Shown here piece after piece: positions 54,676 through 63,084 of a stretch of 64,000 bases of DNA (the first letter of the stretch is position 1; every line of letters begins with the position of its first letter). The notes under the pieces were generated by a model. That model saw only the letters and a program-made list of their open reading frames with translations, did no database searches and was not told the DNA's origin. The DNA is taken from assembly GCA_963696505.1 (NCBI GenBank), contig CAVOKN010000005.1:21448-85447 (forward strand), written 5' to 3'. This DNA comes from CAVOKN01 sp963696505 (lineage in GTDB: Bacteria; Pseudomonadota; Gammaproteobacteria; Burkholderiales; Rhodocyclaceae). The translations under genes and the position numbers were made by a program.

Positions 54676-57048
54676 ATGCAATTCCCGGAAAGTTGGCTGC
54701 GTAGTCTGTGCGATCCGCCGCTCGCCAGCGGCGAGCTGGCCCATCTGCTGACCATGGCGGGGCTGGAGGTGGAGGCTCTGGAAGCCGTCGCTCCGCCGTT
54801 TTCCGGCGTCGTCGTGGCCGAGGTGCTGAGCGTGGACAAGCACCCCAACGCCGACAAGCTGCGCCTGTGCCAGGTGGACGCGGGGCAGGGCGAGCCGCTG
54901 CCCATCGTCTGCGGCGCGCCCAATGTTGCCGTCGGCATGAAGGTGCCCTGCGCCCTGGTCGGAGCCGCTCTCCCGGGACTGACTCTTGCGGCGGCCAAGG
55001 TGCGCGGCGTCGAGTCGCGCGGCATGCTGTGCTCGGCGCGGGAACTGGGCCTGTCCGAAGACCACTCCGGGCTGATGGCGCTCGCCGCGGATGCCCCGGT
55101 TGGTGCGGAGCTGCGGCCCTACCTCGGCCTCGACGACAAGCGCTTCACCCTCAAGCTCACGCCCAACCGCAGCGACTGCCTCGGACTGCTGGGCATTGCG
55201 CGCGAGGTGTCAGCCCTGACCGGCGCGCCATTGACTCGTCCGCCGGTGGCCGCGGTCCCCGTCACCATCAATGACCGGTTGCCGGTACGGGTCGATGCGC
55301 CGGAACTGTGCGGCCGCTTCTCCGGACGCGTCATCCGCGGCGTCAACCCGGCGGCCGCGACGCCCGAGTGGATGAAGCAGCGGCTGGAGCATTCCGGCCA
55401 GCGCAGCCTCTCGGCGCTGGTGGACATCTCGAATTACGTGATGCTGGAGATGAACCGTCCCAACCACGTGTTCGATCTCGCCAAGGTCGGCGGCGGCCTG
55501 GAAGTGCGCTGGGCGCGCGCCGGCGAAACCCTGCTGCTGCTCAACGGCCAGACCATCGAACTCGCACCCGATGTCGGCGTCATTACCGGGGCAACAGGTG
55601 TCGAAAGCCTTGCCGGCATCATGGGCGGCGAGGCCACCGCGGTGGGTGTCCAGACCGACAGCGTCTACGTCGAGGCCGCGTTCTGGTGGCCGGAGGCGAT
55701 CCAGGGCCGGGCGCGGCGCTACGGCTTCACCAGCGAGGCCGGCCACCGCTTCGAGCGCGGCGTCAACTTCGCCGACACGCTGGAAGGCGTGGAGCGCGTC
55801 AGCCAGTTGATCCTGGATATCTGCGGCGGCGAGGCTGGCCCGATCGACGACCAGGTGCTGAAGCTTCCTGCGCGGGAACCGATCCGGCTGCGCAGTGCTC
55901 GTGCGGCCAAGGTGCTGGGTATCGAACTGGACGCGGCGCAAATCGGGCGCCTGCTGGGTGGGCTCGGGCTCGCCTTCCGCCGCGATGGCGAAGGCTTCGT
56001 CGTAACGCCGCCGACCCACCGTTTCGACCTCACGATCGAAGAAGACCTGATCGAGGAACTGGCGCGACTGCACGGCTATGACAACATCCCGGCCCATGTG
56101 CCCCAGGCGGGGCTTGCCATGCTGCCGCTACCCGAGGAGCGGCGCGACGCTGCGCGCTTGAAGCGCCTGCTGGCGGCGCGGGACTATCAGGAGGTGATCA
56201 ATTACGCCTTCGTCGATGCCCGCTGGGAGACGGACTTCTGCGACAACGCCGCACCCGTGGTGCTCGCCAACCCCATCGCCAGCCAGATGGGGGTGATGCG
56301 CTCCAGCCTGATCGGCGGATTGGTGGCGAACGTGGCCACCAACCGCAGTCGCCGCGTCGATCGGGTTCGCGTGTTCGAGGTGGGGCGCTGCTTCCTGAAG
56401 GGAGATGCGCAGGATCTCGTTCCCGGTTTCCGCCAGCCGCTGCGGATCGCCGCGCTGGCAGCGGGAACTGCAGCCGCCGAGCAATGGGGGCTGACTTCGC
56501 GGGCGGCGGATTTCTTCGATGCGAAGGCGGACCTGGACGCCTTGCTGGCGCCGACAACAGCGCGCTATGAGCCCGCTATTCATCCGGCACTGCATCCGGG
56601 ACGGTGTGCCCGGCTGTGGCTGGGCGATAGGGCAATCGGTTACCTGGGCGAATTGAATCCGCAGTGGGTGCAGCGCTACGAGCTTGGCTCGGCACCGGTG
56701 GTGTTCGAAGTGGAGCTTGATCCCTTTCTGGAATGCGCCCTTCCCGCGTACGCGGAAGTTTCACGCTTCCCGCCGGTGGTCCGCGACCTCGCCCTGGTTG
56801 TACCCCATGCGGTTGGCGCCGAGGCCCTCCTGGAGGCGCTGCGCAGCCACGCTTCCGGCATAGTCCAGGAGATCTGTCTGTTCGATCTGTACACCGGGAA
56901 GGGCGTCCCGGCGGACCAAAAAAGCCTTGCGTTTCGGGTAGTTATGCAAGATACTGAAAAGACTCTGGCGGACGCCGAGGTCGATGCGGCGCTTGCCGAA
57001 CTGGTGCAGGCCGCTGCCCTTGCCTTCGGTGCCAGGTTGCGTGGGTGA
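54676..57048 (+). CDS. pheT: Phenylalanyl-tRNA synthetase beta subunit
   Basis: The 790-aa subunit starts MQFPESWLRSLCDPPLASGE. It has the EMAP-II-like tRNA-binding domain (VDKHPNADKLRLCQVD), the B3/B4 editing region, B5 domain, and a C-terminal anticodon-binding FDX domain (SRFPPVVRDLALVVPHAVG). It completes the alpha2-beta2 enzyme with pheS. ihfA begins 12 bp downstream, the conserved proteobacterial order. Confidence 0.97.
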   Translation: MQFPESWLRSLCDPPLASGELAHLLTMAGLEVEALEAVAPPFSGVVVAEVLSVDKHPNADKLRLCQVDAGQGEPLPIVCGAPNVAVGMKVPCALVGAALPGLTLAAAKVRGVESRGMLCSARELGLSEDHSGLMALAADAPVGAELRPYLGLDDKRFTLKLTPNRSDCLGLLGIAREVSALTGAPLTRPPVAAVPVTINDRLPVRVDAPELCGRFSGRVIRGVNPAAATPEWMKQRLEHSGQRSLSALVDISNYVMLEMNRPNHVFDLAKVGGGLEVRWARAGETLLLLNGQTIELAPDVGVITGATGVESLAGIMGGEATAVGVQTDSVYVEAAFWWPEAIQGRARRYGFTSEAGHRFERGVNFADTLEGVERVSQLILDICGGEAGPIDDQVLKLPAREPIRLRSARAAKVLGIELDAAQIGRLLGGLGLAFRRDGEGFVVTPPTHRFDLTIEEDLIEELARLHGYDNIPAHVPQAGLAMLPLPEERRDAARLKRLLAARDYQEVINYAFVDARWETDFCDNAAPVVLANPIASQMGVMRSSLIGGLVANVATNRSRRVDRVRVFEVGRCFLKGDAQDLVPGFRQPLRIAALAAGTAAAEQWGLTSRAADFFDAKADLDALLAPTTARYEPAIHPALHPGRCARLWLGDRAIGYLGELNPQWVQRYELGSAPVVFEVELDPFLECALPAYAEVSRFPPVVRDLALVVPHAVGAEALLEALRSHASGIVQEICLFDLYTGKGVPADQKSLAFRVVMQDTEKTLADAEVDAALAELVQAAALAFGARLRG

Positions 57049-57060
57049 CAGGTAAAGAAC

Positions 57061-57366
57061 ATGACGCTGACAAAGGCCGAACTGGCCGACCTCCTGTTCG
57101 AGAAGGTGGGTCTCAACAAGCGCGAAGCGAAGGACATGGTGGAGGCGTTCTTCGAGGAAATCCGCACCGCGCTGGAACGGGGCGACAGCGTCAAGCTCTC
57201 CGGGTTCGGAAACTTCCAGTTGCGCGACAAGCCGCAGCGTCCGGGTCGCAATCCCAAGACCGGCGAAGAGATTCCCATCACGGCACGGCGCGTCGTCACC
57301 TTCCACGCCAGTCAGAAGCTCAAGGCCGCCGTCGAATCCCTGACCCATGTCAGCAGCGAACAGTAG
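57061..57366 (+). CDS. ihfA: Integration host factor alpha subunit
   Basis: IHF bends DNA at specific sites with its beta partner. The 101-aa protein has TLTKAELADLLFEKVGLNKR, EAFFEEIRTALERGD, the KLSGFGNFQLRDKPQRPGRN arm and HASQKLKAAVES. It overlaps the next gene (merR-like) by 20 bp, implying coupled translation. The matching beta subunit would normally be near rpsA, but a second beta-like gene lies at 62.6 kb. Confidence 0.96.
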   Translation: MTLTKAELADLLFEKVGLNKREAKDMVEAFFEEIRTALERGDSVKLSGFGNFQLRDKPQRPGRNPKTGEEIPITARRVVTFHASQKLKAAVESLTHVSSEQ

Positions 57367-57730
57367 CAGCGACAAGGACGAACTGCTGCCGCCAATTCCG
57401 GCCAAGCGCTACTTCACCATCGGTGAGGTGAGCGAACTGTGCGGGGTCAGGCCTCACGTTCTGCGCTACTGGGAGCAGGAATTCACCCAGCTCAAGCCGG
57501 TGAAGCGGCGCGGGAACCGGCGCTACTACCAGCATCACGAAGTGCTCCTGGTGCGTCGCATCCGGGAACTGCTCTATCGCGAGGGTTTCACCATCAGCGG
57601 CGCGCGCAACCGGCTCGAAGACTTCGACCCCCGCGGCACCTCGTCCGCGGAGCCGGAGGCAAGTGCGCCGCAGGATGCACAGAAGCTGCGTGCCGAACTC
57701 GCGGCCATCCTCGAAATCCTGCAGGCCTGA
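57347..57730 (+). CDS. MerR-family transcriptional regulator
   Basis: The 127-aa protein has a MerR winged-helix domain: KRYFTIGEVSELCGVRPHVL, RYWEQEFTQLKPVKRRGNRR and the dimer helix start EVLLVRRIRELLYREGFTI. The C-terminal ligand region is short and Ala/Glu-rich without metal-binding cysteines. A MerR-like gene directly after ihfA and before tRNA-Pro is conserved in betaproteobacteria and gammaproteobacteria. Its targets are not known to me. Confidence 0.9.
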   Translation: MSAANSSSDKDELLPPIPAKRYFTIGEVSELCGVRPHVLRYWEQEFTQLKPVKRRGNRRYYQHHEVLLVRRIRELLYREGFTISGARNRLEDFDPRGTSSAEPEASAPQDAQKLRAELAAILEILQA

Positions 57731-57763
57731 ACCGGTGCCGCCGGGACACTCGATCACTTCTGT

Positions 57764-57769
57764 TATAAT
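57764..57769 (+). promoter_or_regulatory. -10 box of tRNA-Pro
   Basis: A perfect TATAAT lies 10 bp before the tRNA. No clear -35 box is seen. Confidence 0.6.
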
Positions 57770-57778
57770 CTCAAGAGT

Positions 57779-57855
57779 CGGGGCGTAGCGCAGCCTGGTA
57801 GCGCACCTGCATGGGGTGCAGGGGGTCGGAAGTTCGAATCTTCTCGCCCCGACCA
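57779..57855 (+). tRNA. tRNA-Pro (GGG)
   Basis: Acceptor arms CGGGGCG and CGCCCCG pair, with encoded ACCA. The anticodon stem CCTGC/GCAGG holds loop ATGGGGT, giving GGG. Its 3' end is followed at once by an integrase remnant and mobile genes, so it is the likely attachment site of the region to the right. Confidence 0.95.
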
Positions 57856-57891
57856 ATTAAAACAATCTGTTAGTCTGTCCGGCGTGACGCG

Positions 57892-57924
57892 TTCTAATAT
57901 CGTTATTAGAACTTTGTTCTAATA
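57892..57924. repeat. AT-rich inverted and direct repeats beside tRNA-Pro
   Basis: A perfect palindrome, TTCTAATA (57892-57899) and TATTAGAA (57904-57911), has a 4-nt loop. A third TTCTAATAT follows at 57916-57924. It lies between the tRNA and the integrase remnant, a place for integrase or excisionase arm sites or a terminator. Confidence 0.6.
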
Positions 57925-57925
57925 T

Positions 57926-58402
57926 TCAGTCGCCGTCAGTCCGTTTGGGAAGGTCCAGCCTGACTTCGGATACTGGCGTTTCACGGCGCTTGATGTAGCC
58001 ACTGGTAGTGTCCGCGTCCGTGTGTGCGGCGCCGACCATGATCTGTTCCATGCTGTAGCCTAACCGTTTGGCGTCGGTCAGCGCCTTAGCGCGGATATCT
58101 TTAAGGGTGGCGTTCTCCACTCCGGCTCGCTCGCAGGCCCGCTCCCAGGCAGTACCCACCCCGTGGGTAGTATAGGGTTTGGCTTGCAGGGTATGTATGA
58201 CATATAGCCCTTTGACCGACCCGAGTTGCCTGGCATGTTCCAGCACTTTGTGCAGGGCCTTGGTCATCGGCACCAATACCTTGGCACCGCTGCTCGCCTC
58301 CGTCTTAGTTGGCTTGAAGTAGATGCCTTCCTCTCTGACCTGATCCCAGCGCAATAGCCGAACCTCCGTGGTCAGGGTGAATTTCCCCTTCCAGCAATCC
58401 AA
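57926..58402 (-). pseudogene. Tyrosine recombinase (integrase) remnant next to tRNA-Pro
   Basis: The 158-codon frame corresponds to the catalytic domain of a phage-type integrase: EVRLLRWDQVREEGIYFKPT, LKDIRAKALTDAKRLG and AHTDADTTSGYIKRRE with the nucleophilic Tyr. The N-terminal arm and core-binding domains are missing. The box I arginine region is deleted just before EVRLLRW, and the HxxR histidine is Lys. It should be inactive. Its place at the 3' end of tRNA-Pro marks the left edge of an integrated element. Confidence 0.75.
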
Positions 58403-58466
58403 CAGAAGATCATGTAGTTAACGCCGGGGGCTGGACAAACCGCATTTGCCGGAGTAAGAAGGGTGA

Positions 58467-60253
58467 ATGCGGATCGATCTGAAGCAAATATGCGTTCGTC
58501 CGGTCAGCGCGAGCGAGGAGTTGCGCTACCGGGAACTGATGCAGCGGCACCACTATCTGGGCGACTTGGCGAAGATAGGGCACACGCTTTGGTATGTAGC
58601 CACGTACGAGCAGGAATGGGTGGCGCTGCTGAGTTTCTCGGCGTCAGCGTTGAAATGCGCGGATCGAGATCGCTGGATTGGTTGGGATTTCCGGCACCAA
58701 TACGGTCGTCTCAAGCTGATCGCCAACAACAGCCGTTTTCTGATCCTGCCTGACTGGCATTGCCCGAACCTGGGTTCCAAAGTGCTCGCCTTGTGCGAAC
58801 GTCGGATCGGCAGCGACTGGCGGACATATTTCGACCAGCCCTTGCTCCTGCTCGAAACCTTTGTCGATACGACACGCTATCGCGGCACGGTTTACCGCGC
58901 AGCCAACTGGATCTGTCTTGGCCAGACCCAAGGTAGCCGCCGCATTCCCGGTGGCTACAGCGCGCGCGAGGGCTCACCCAAACTGATCTTCGTTCGCGCC
59001 TTGCATGAGCACGCACAGTCCGAACTGTCCCGTCCCATCCTGCAACCTCACTACCGCCTGGAGTCGCCCAAGATGATGCTGGCTGCCGAACACATGTGCG
59101 CCTTGCCGACCTACTTCAAGGACATCCCCGATCCTCGCCGCGCTCAAGGCCGGCGACATCCGCTGCATGTCGTGCTTGCCATCGCCGCTGGCGCAACCTT
59201 GTGCGGAATGGACGGCTACAAGGCCATTGCAGGCTGGGCCAAAGATCTGGGCCGCAAAGCACGCGAGCGCTTCGGCTGTCGCATTGAGAACCGGCAGCGC
59301 CTGGTCCCCAGTGAAAGCATCATTCGCGATGTGCTTGTGCGCGTCGATCCCGAAGCTCTTGACCGCGCCCTGCAACGCTGGAACGCCGATTTCGGGCAAT
59401 CAGACCAAAGCCTTGCCATCGACGGCAAGACCATGTGCAACGCCATCGACGAACAGGGACGGCAAACCCACATCATGAGCGTCGTCGGGCACGAAACGGC
59501 TCAGTGCTACACCCAAAAAAAGTCGGCACCCTACCCGTAGCAGGCAAGGACGAGAGCAAGCAGACCAATGAAATCGGGATGTTTACCGCCGTGCTTGACG
59601 CCATCGACATCACCCGCAAAACGATTAGCGCCGATGCCCTTCTGACGCAACGCAGCTTGGCGAGCTACCTGCTCGAACGTCAGGCGCATTACCATTTCAC
59701 CGTCAAAGGCAATCAGCCTGGACTGCACAAAGACATCGCGTTGCTGTTCCACAAGCGCGCAACACCCGACTATGAGCAGGTTTCACCACCCGATCACGGC
59801 CGGATTGAAACCCGTCGCATCTGGTGCAGCACGGCGCTCAACGCCTATCTTGATTTCCCTCATGTCGGCCAGGCCTTCATGATCGAGCGCGAAGTGCTGC
59901 ACAAGAAGACCGGCCAGATCACCATCGAGCACGCCCTTGGCATCACCAGTCACACTCCCGAGCAGGCCGATCCAGCGCACGTCCTCGCCACCAATCGCGG
60001 ACACTGGGTCATCGAGAATAGCTGCCACTACCTCATCGACTGGAATTTCCACGAAGACCGCTCGCGCATCTCCACCGGACACGGCCCGACCAACGTCTCC
60101 CGACTGCGTCGCTTCGCCGTCGGCATCCTCAAAGGATTCTCGGACGGAAAAACCAGCATCGCCGAAAAAATGGCTCTTCGCCGCTTTCATACGGTGCTCT
60201 TCGTGGATAAGTGTGAGAAGAGCATGGAAGGGGCGTCCGGAGTGTTGGTTTGA
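58467..60253 (+). pseudogene. ISAs1-family transposase with N-terminal DUF4338 domain, split by a -1 frameshift
   Basis: Residues 1-205 form a DUF4338 (DruA-like) domain (VSASEELRYRELMQRHHYLG, WICLGQTQGSRRIPGGY). An ISAs1 DDE transposase follows (LPTYFKDIPDPRRAQGRRHP, first Asp in SLAIDGKTM). The zero frame stops at 59540 just after QKKSAPYP. The -1 frame continues it from the A7 run at 59515-59521: KVGTLPVAGKDESKQTNEIG, second Asp in ISADALL and Glu in HWVIENSCHYL. Homology ends at about 60170, where ISL3 begins. It is a disrupted gene or, less likely, a programmed frameshift. Confidence 0.75.
59516..59522 (+). other. Slippery heptamer A AAA AAG at the transposase frame change
   Basis: Zero-frame codons CAA AAA AAG contain the canonical -1 slippery sequence exactly where the reading frame must shift by -1. 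An indel in the A7 run would look the same. Confidence 0.6.
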
Positions 60254-61464
60254 TAGATTTTGAGCTTCAAGTACTCGGTGTCGCGGAAGCCTCTGGCGCG
60301 TCGGCGCAGCAGAGCAATACTGACGTTGCCGGCCTCCAGACGGGCAGTGCTGATCGGGTGATCGGCCCAATTGCAGATACCGGTGCGGTGGGATTGCAAG
60401 GTCTTGACGAACTTCGACAGGCCGGTGATCTTTGCGGCCTGCGCCATGCCACACCAGTCGTCCAGGCGTGCAGCCATCTCGGCCGTCGAACCTGGCTGAT
60501 GCCACAGGCGCTGCAATTGCTCCTTCAGCGTGTAGAGCTTGTTGAGGGGCTCGTTCTGCGCGAGCAACGTGTCGAGCCGGCCCTGATCGCTCTCCTTGAG
60601 CTTGTCGCGATTGGACAGCAGCAGGTAGAGGCTGCCCTTGATCGCCTCCTGCCCACTCAGGTCGCCCAAGGTCTTGGCGGCCTTGAACTCGGCACGGCGA
60701 CAATCGCGAATCACCGTCGAGAACATCTGCATGATGTGAAAGCGGTCGAAGACGATGACAGCGCTGGGCAAGCTCGCCTTTGTGGCGGCGATGTAGGCGG
60801 CCCCCATGTCCATCGCCACAGCCTCGATGCCAGCGGCGCATTGCTCGCTCAGGGCATCGAGAAACTCACACAGCACCGCGCTATCGCGCCCCTCCTTGAT
60901 CCACAGAATCCGCCCGCAGTTCGCGCCGGGCGACAGATCGTAGACCAACGTCAGGTAGTCCTGTCCCTTGGCGCGCGCCACCTCGTCAACACCGAGATAG
61001 CGAATGCCTTCCAGCGTCTGCGGCGACACCGGCTTGATCGTGTGCGCAAGATACGCCTTGTCGATCGACTTGATCGTGGCCCAGCGCAGCCCCGTGTGCC
61101 GAGCCACCGCCGAAATCGGCATGTGGCGGCAAAGGCCCGAAATCAGCAGTGCGTAGCGTTTGGTAACCCGCGTCGTGGGCTCGACAAACGGCAGCAGTTC
61201 CACCCGCACCACCGAGGGACTGATGAACACCTCGGCATACTCAATCTCGACCTGGCATGCCTGACCAAACAGTGGCAGGTCGCTGATCCAGCGCCGCTTG
61301 AGCCGATGAACGCTCCCGCATCGCCCTATCCCAGCAGCAATCGGTTTGACCCGCCGATCACGCCGGCAAGAAATGCGCACGGTTGCGCACTCTGCGTCGT
61401 GCTCAACCCGCTCGATAACCTGCCCCTGATACCCCATAATCCCTACCGGGATGGCTGCTCCCAT
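60187..61464 (-). CDS. ISL3-family transposase
   Basis: The 425-aa transposase has the ISL3 DDE layout: YLGVDEVARAKGQDYLTLVY (first Asp), AVAMDMGAAYIAAT and VIVFDRFHIMQMFS (second), and Glu in STARLEAGNVSIALLRRRAR. GFRDTEYLKLKIY is the typical tail. The N-terminal zinc-finger region is weak. Its 3' end, with GGCTCTTCG at 60173, abuts the truncated ISAs1 gene, so it inserted into that element. A matching inverted end upstream of the start was not found. Confidence 0.85.
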   Translation of the reverse strand: MGAAIPVGIMGYQGQVIERVEHDAECATVRISCRRDRRVKPIAAGIGRCGSVHRLKRRWISDLPLFGQACQVEIEYAEVFISPSVVRVELLPFVEPTTRVTKRYALLISGLCRHMPISAVARHTGLRWATIKSIDKAYLAHTIKPVSPQTLEGIRYLGVDEVARAKGQDYLTLVYDLSPGANCGRILWIKEGRDSAVLCEFLDALSEQCAAGIEAVAMDMGAAYIAATKASLPSAVIVFDRFHIMQMFSTVIRDCRRAEFKAAKTLGDLSGQEAIKGSLYLLLSNRDKLKESDQGRLDTLLAQNEPLNKLYTLKEQLQRLWHQPGSTAEMAARLDDWCGMAQAAKITGLSKFVKTLQSHRTGICNWADHPISTARLEAGNVSIALLRRRARGFRDTEYLKLKIYQTNTPDAPSMLFSHLSTKSTV

Positions 61465-61469
61465 ATCGT

Positions 61470-61611
61470 GTACCCGCCTGTGTCCTTAGAGAACCCAGCT
61501 GGATACACGGTTTCCGGGATCGACAACCACCGCTACGCGCAACAGCTACTGCGTGACTGGGAGACCGAGACCGAGCAACTCATCGACGCCGAGCTTCCTC
61601 GCACCCGCTGA
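61470..61611 (+). other. Unrecognised ORF tail
   Basis: The frame ends PAGYTVSGIDNHRYAQQLLR and ETEQLIDAELPRTR at a stop codon (61609-61611). Its composition looks coding but the upstream part is antisense to ISL3. It may be the tail of a gene cut by the ISL3 insertion. I do not recognise the family. Confidence 0.3.
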
Positions 61612-61678
61612 GTTCCGCCACCCCGGCGGAAATTGCGCAGAAATGCGATCGGCGATGTGCGGAATGTAAGCCATTACA

Positions 61679-61693
61679 TGGCAATTCTTGCCA
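61679..61693. promoter_or_regulatory. Probable parDE operator
   Basis: The perfect palindrome TGGCAA-TTC-TTGCCA lies 45 bp before parD, followed by two more CCATTT/TGCCA half sites. It fits autorepression by ParD. Confidence 0.6.
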
Positions 61694-61737
61694 TTTCATG
61701 CCATTTGTGGCACTGTGAAGTGGAAAGGAGGTGCCAC

Positions 61738-61998
61738 ATGCAAAGCATGAACATTTCGCTGCCTGATCCGCTCAAGCAGTTTGTGGACGGCCAGATTTCG
61801 ACGGGGCGCTACAGCAGCGCCAGCGAGTATGTGCGCGAACTCATCCGTGCCGACGAGAAGCGCAAAGCCGAAGAACAGCTCGAAGCAAAGCTCCTGGAAG
61901 GGCTGAACGGCAGCGAGAGTGAGCTGACACCGGCGGATTGGCGCACCATACGCAAGGAAGCCTTGGCGAGACTCGAAGCGCGAAAGAAACCGCGCTGA
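61738..61998 (+). CDS. parD: ParD-family ribbon-helix-helix antitoxin
   Basis: The 86-aa antitoxin starts MQSMNISLPDPLKQFVDGQI, an RHH DNA-binding domain. GRYSSASEYVRELIRADEKR follows, then a C-terminal tail that wraps the toxin. An AAAGGAGG ribosome site lies 6 bp upstream. Its stop overlaps the toxin start (TGATG). A palindromic operator is upstream. Confidence 0.9.
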   Translation: MQSMNISLPDPLKQFVDGQISTGRYSSASEYVRELIRADEKRKAEEQLEAKLLEGLNGSESELTPADWRTIRKEALARLEARKKPR

Positions 61999-62318
61999 TG
62001 TCGCGTGTCACCAAGCGCGAAGCGGCCCGACGTGACCTGGTGGAACACTTCGTCTATCTGGCGGAAAACGCCGGACTGGACGTTGCCGAACGCTTCCTGA
62101 GCAGCGCCGAAGCCAGCTTCGCCGACTTGGCACGGCAACCCATGATGGGCGCGCCGCTGACGCTCAAGCATCCCTACCTGGCGGGCATGCGCAAGTGGCG
62201 GGTGAAGGATTTCGATAGTCACCTGGTGTTCTACCAGCCACGTCCTGACGGTGTGTCCATCGTGCGGGTGCTCCACGCGGCCAGTGACTGGTGGGGCCTG
62301 CTGGGGTTCGCGGAGTAG
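61998..62318 (+). CDS. parE: ParE/RelE-superfamily toxin
   Basis: The 106-aa toxin shows the RelE fold order: VTKREAARRDLVEHFVYLAE, ASFADLARQPMMGAPLTL, MRKWRVKDFDSHLVFYQPRP and VSIVRVLHAASDWWGLL. ParE members inhibit DNA gyrase. The pair appears intact, so it could stabilise the mobile region. Translation is coupled to parD. Confidence 0.9.
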   Translation: MSRVTKREAARRDLVEHFVYLAENAGLDVAERFLSSAEASFADLARQPMMGAPLTLKHPYLAGMRKWRVKDFDSHLVFYQPRPDGVSIVRVLHAASDWWGLLGFAE

Positions 62319-62612
62319 CCGCCGGTTAGCGGGCGATTGCCGCACGCCGCCGCCGGACGCAAGGAAGGCTTCGCGATAGACGCTCGCGCGAACCGCAGGT
62401 TCGGACAGGACCGAGGCGGTGTGGATGCGGGACCGCCCGCTGGATGGAAGGATCGGCGCCGTTTTGCCGAGCGCCGGCTAATCGAGGTCGCTGAGATCTC
62501 TTTCTCGGTGCAGTTGTGAGCGCCTGCGCATGCTCAATGGCCATGGTGAAGGCGAGGCGTACGATTGCAAATCAAGCATGCCCAGCGCATCGTAAGAGGT
62601 AAAATCCGTGCC
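62319..62612. other. Non-coding interval between parE and the IHF-like gene
   Basis: No recognisable gene. A frame ending FAERRLIEVAEISFSVQL (stop near 62519) may be debris. No attC-like core was found after parE. Confidence 0.4.
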
Positions 62613-62900
62613 ATGACGCGCTCTGATCTGATCGCCGCCCTTGCCTCCCGCTTGCGCGGTCTGACGGCGCAGGACGCCGCCATCGCGGTCAACGAGATTC
62701 TCGATGCCATCGGGCATTCATTGACACAAGGGGGTCGGGTCGAAATCCGTGGCTTTGGCAGTTTCAGTTTGAACCACCGCCCGCCACGCATAGGGCGCAA
62801 TCCCAAAAGCGGAGAAAAGGTTCTAGTTCCCGGCAAATACGCGACGCACTTCAAAGCTGGCAAAGAACTGAGGGAACGCGTCGATCAGTCGATGCGCTGA
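62613..62900 (+). CDS. IHF-beta-like DNA-binding protein on the mobile region
   Basis: The 95-aa protein starts MTRSDLIAALASRLRGLTAQ and continues to GGRVEIRGFGSFSLNHRPPR, IGRNPKSGEKVLVPGKYATH and FKAGKELRERVD, a full IHF-beta pattern. The EIRGFGSFS arm and the RNPK(S/T)G turn are intact. It lies among integrase and IS debris, far from the rpsA locus where ihfB normally sits. It may be a mobile-element-encoded extra subunit or the relocated chromosomal gene. Confidence 0.85.
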   Translation: MTRSDLIAALASRLRGLTAQDAAIAVNEILDAIGHSLTQGGRVEIRGFGSFSLNHRPPRIGRNPKSGEKVLVPGKYATHFKAGKELRERVDQSMR

Positions 62901-62906
62901 TGATGG

Positions 62907-63047
62907 GTGGCAAGCGGCACCCCGATCGAGGTGGTGCAGAACAACCTCGGGCACGCCTGCCTTGCCACCACCACGCTCTACGTGACCGCCGAGGCGAAGC
63001 GCCGCCACCGGGCGATGCAGGCGTTCTGGAGCGGGAGGGAACGATAA
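62907..63047 (+). pseudogene. C-terminal fragment of a second tyrosine recombinase
   Basis: The frame reads VASGTPIEVVQNNLGHACLA then TTTLYVTAEAKRRHRAMQ and a stop. This is the LGH...TTxLY end of a tyrosine recombinase, with the His and catalytic Tyr. Everything upstream is missing. It is a different family from the remnant at tRNA-Pro. Confidence 0.75.
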
Positions 63048-63084
63048 GTGCTTAGGCCTTAGGCCGGCACGCTGATCAGGGGAA

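Noticed and set aside
61738..62340. parDE as an integron cassette with its own attC
   Set aside because: No RYYYAAC/GTTRRRY pair with paired arms follows parE; the only convincing attC is at 63773.
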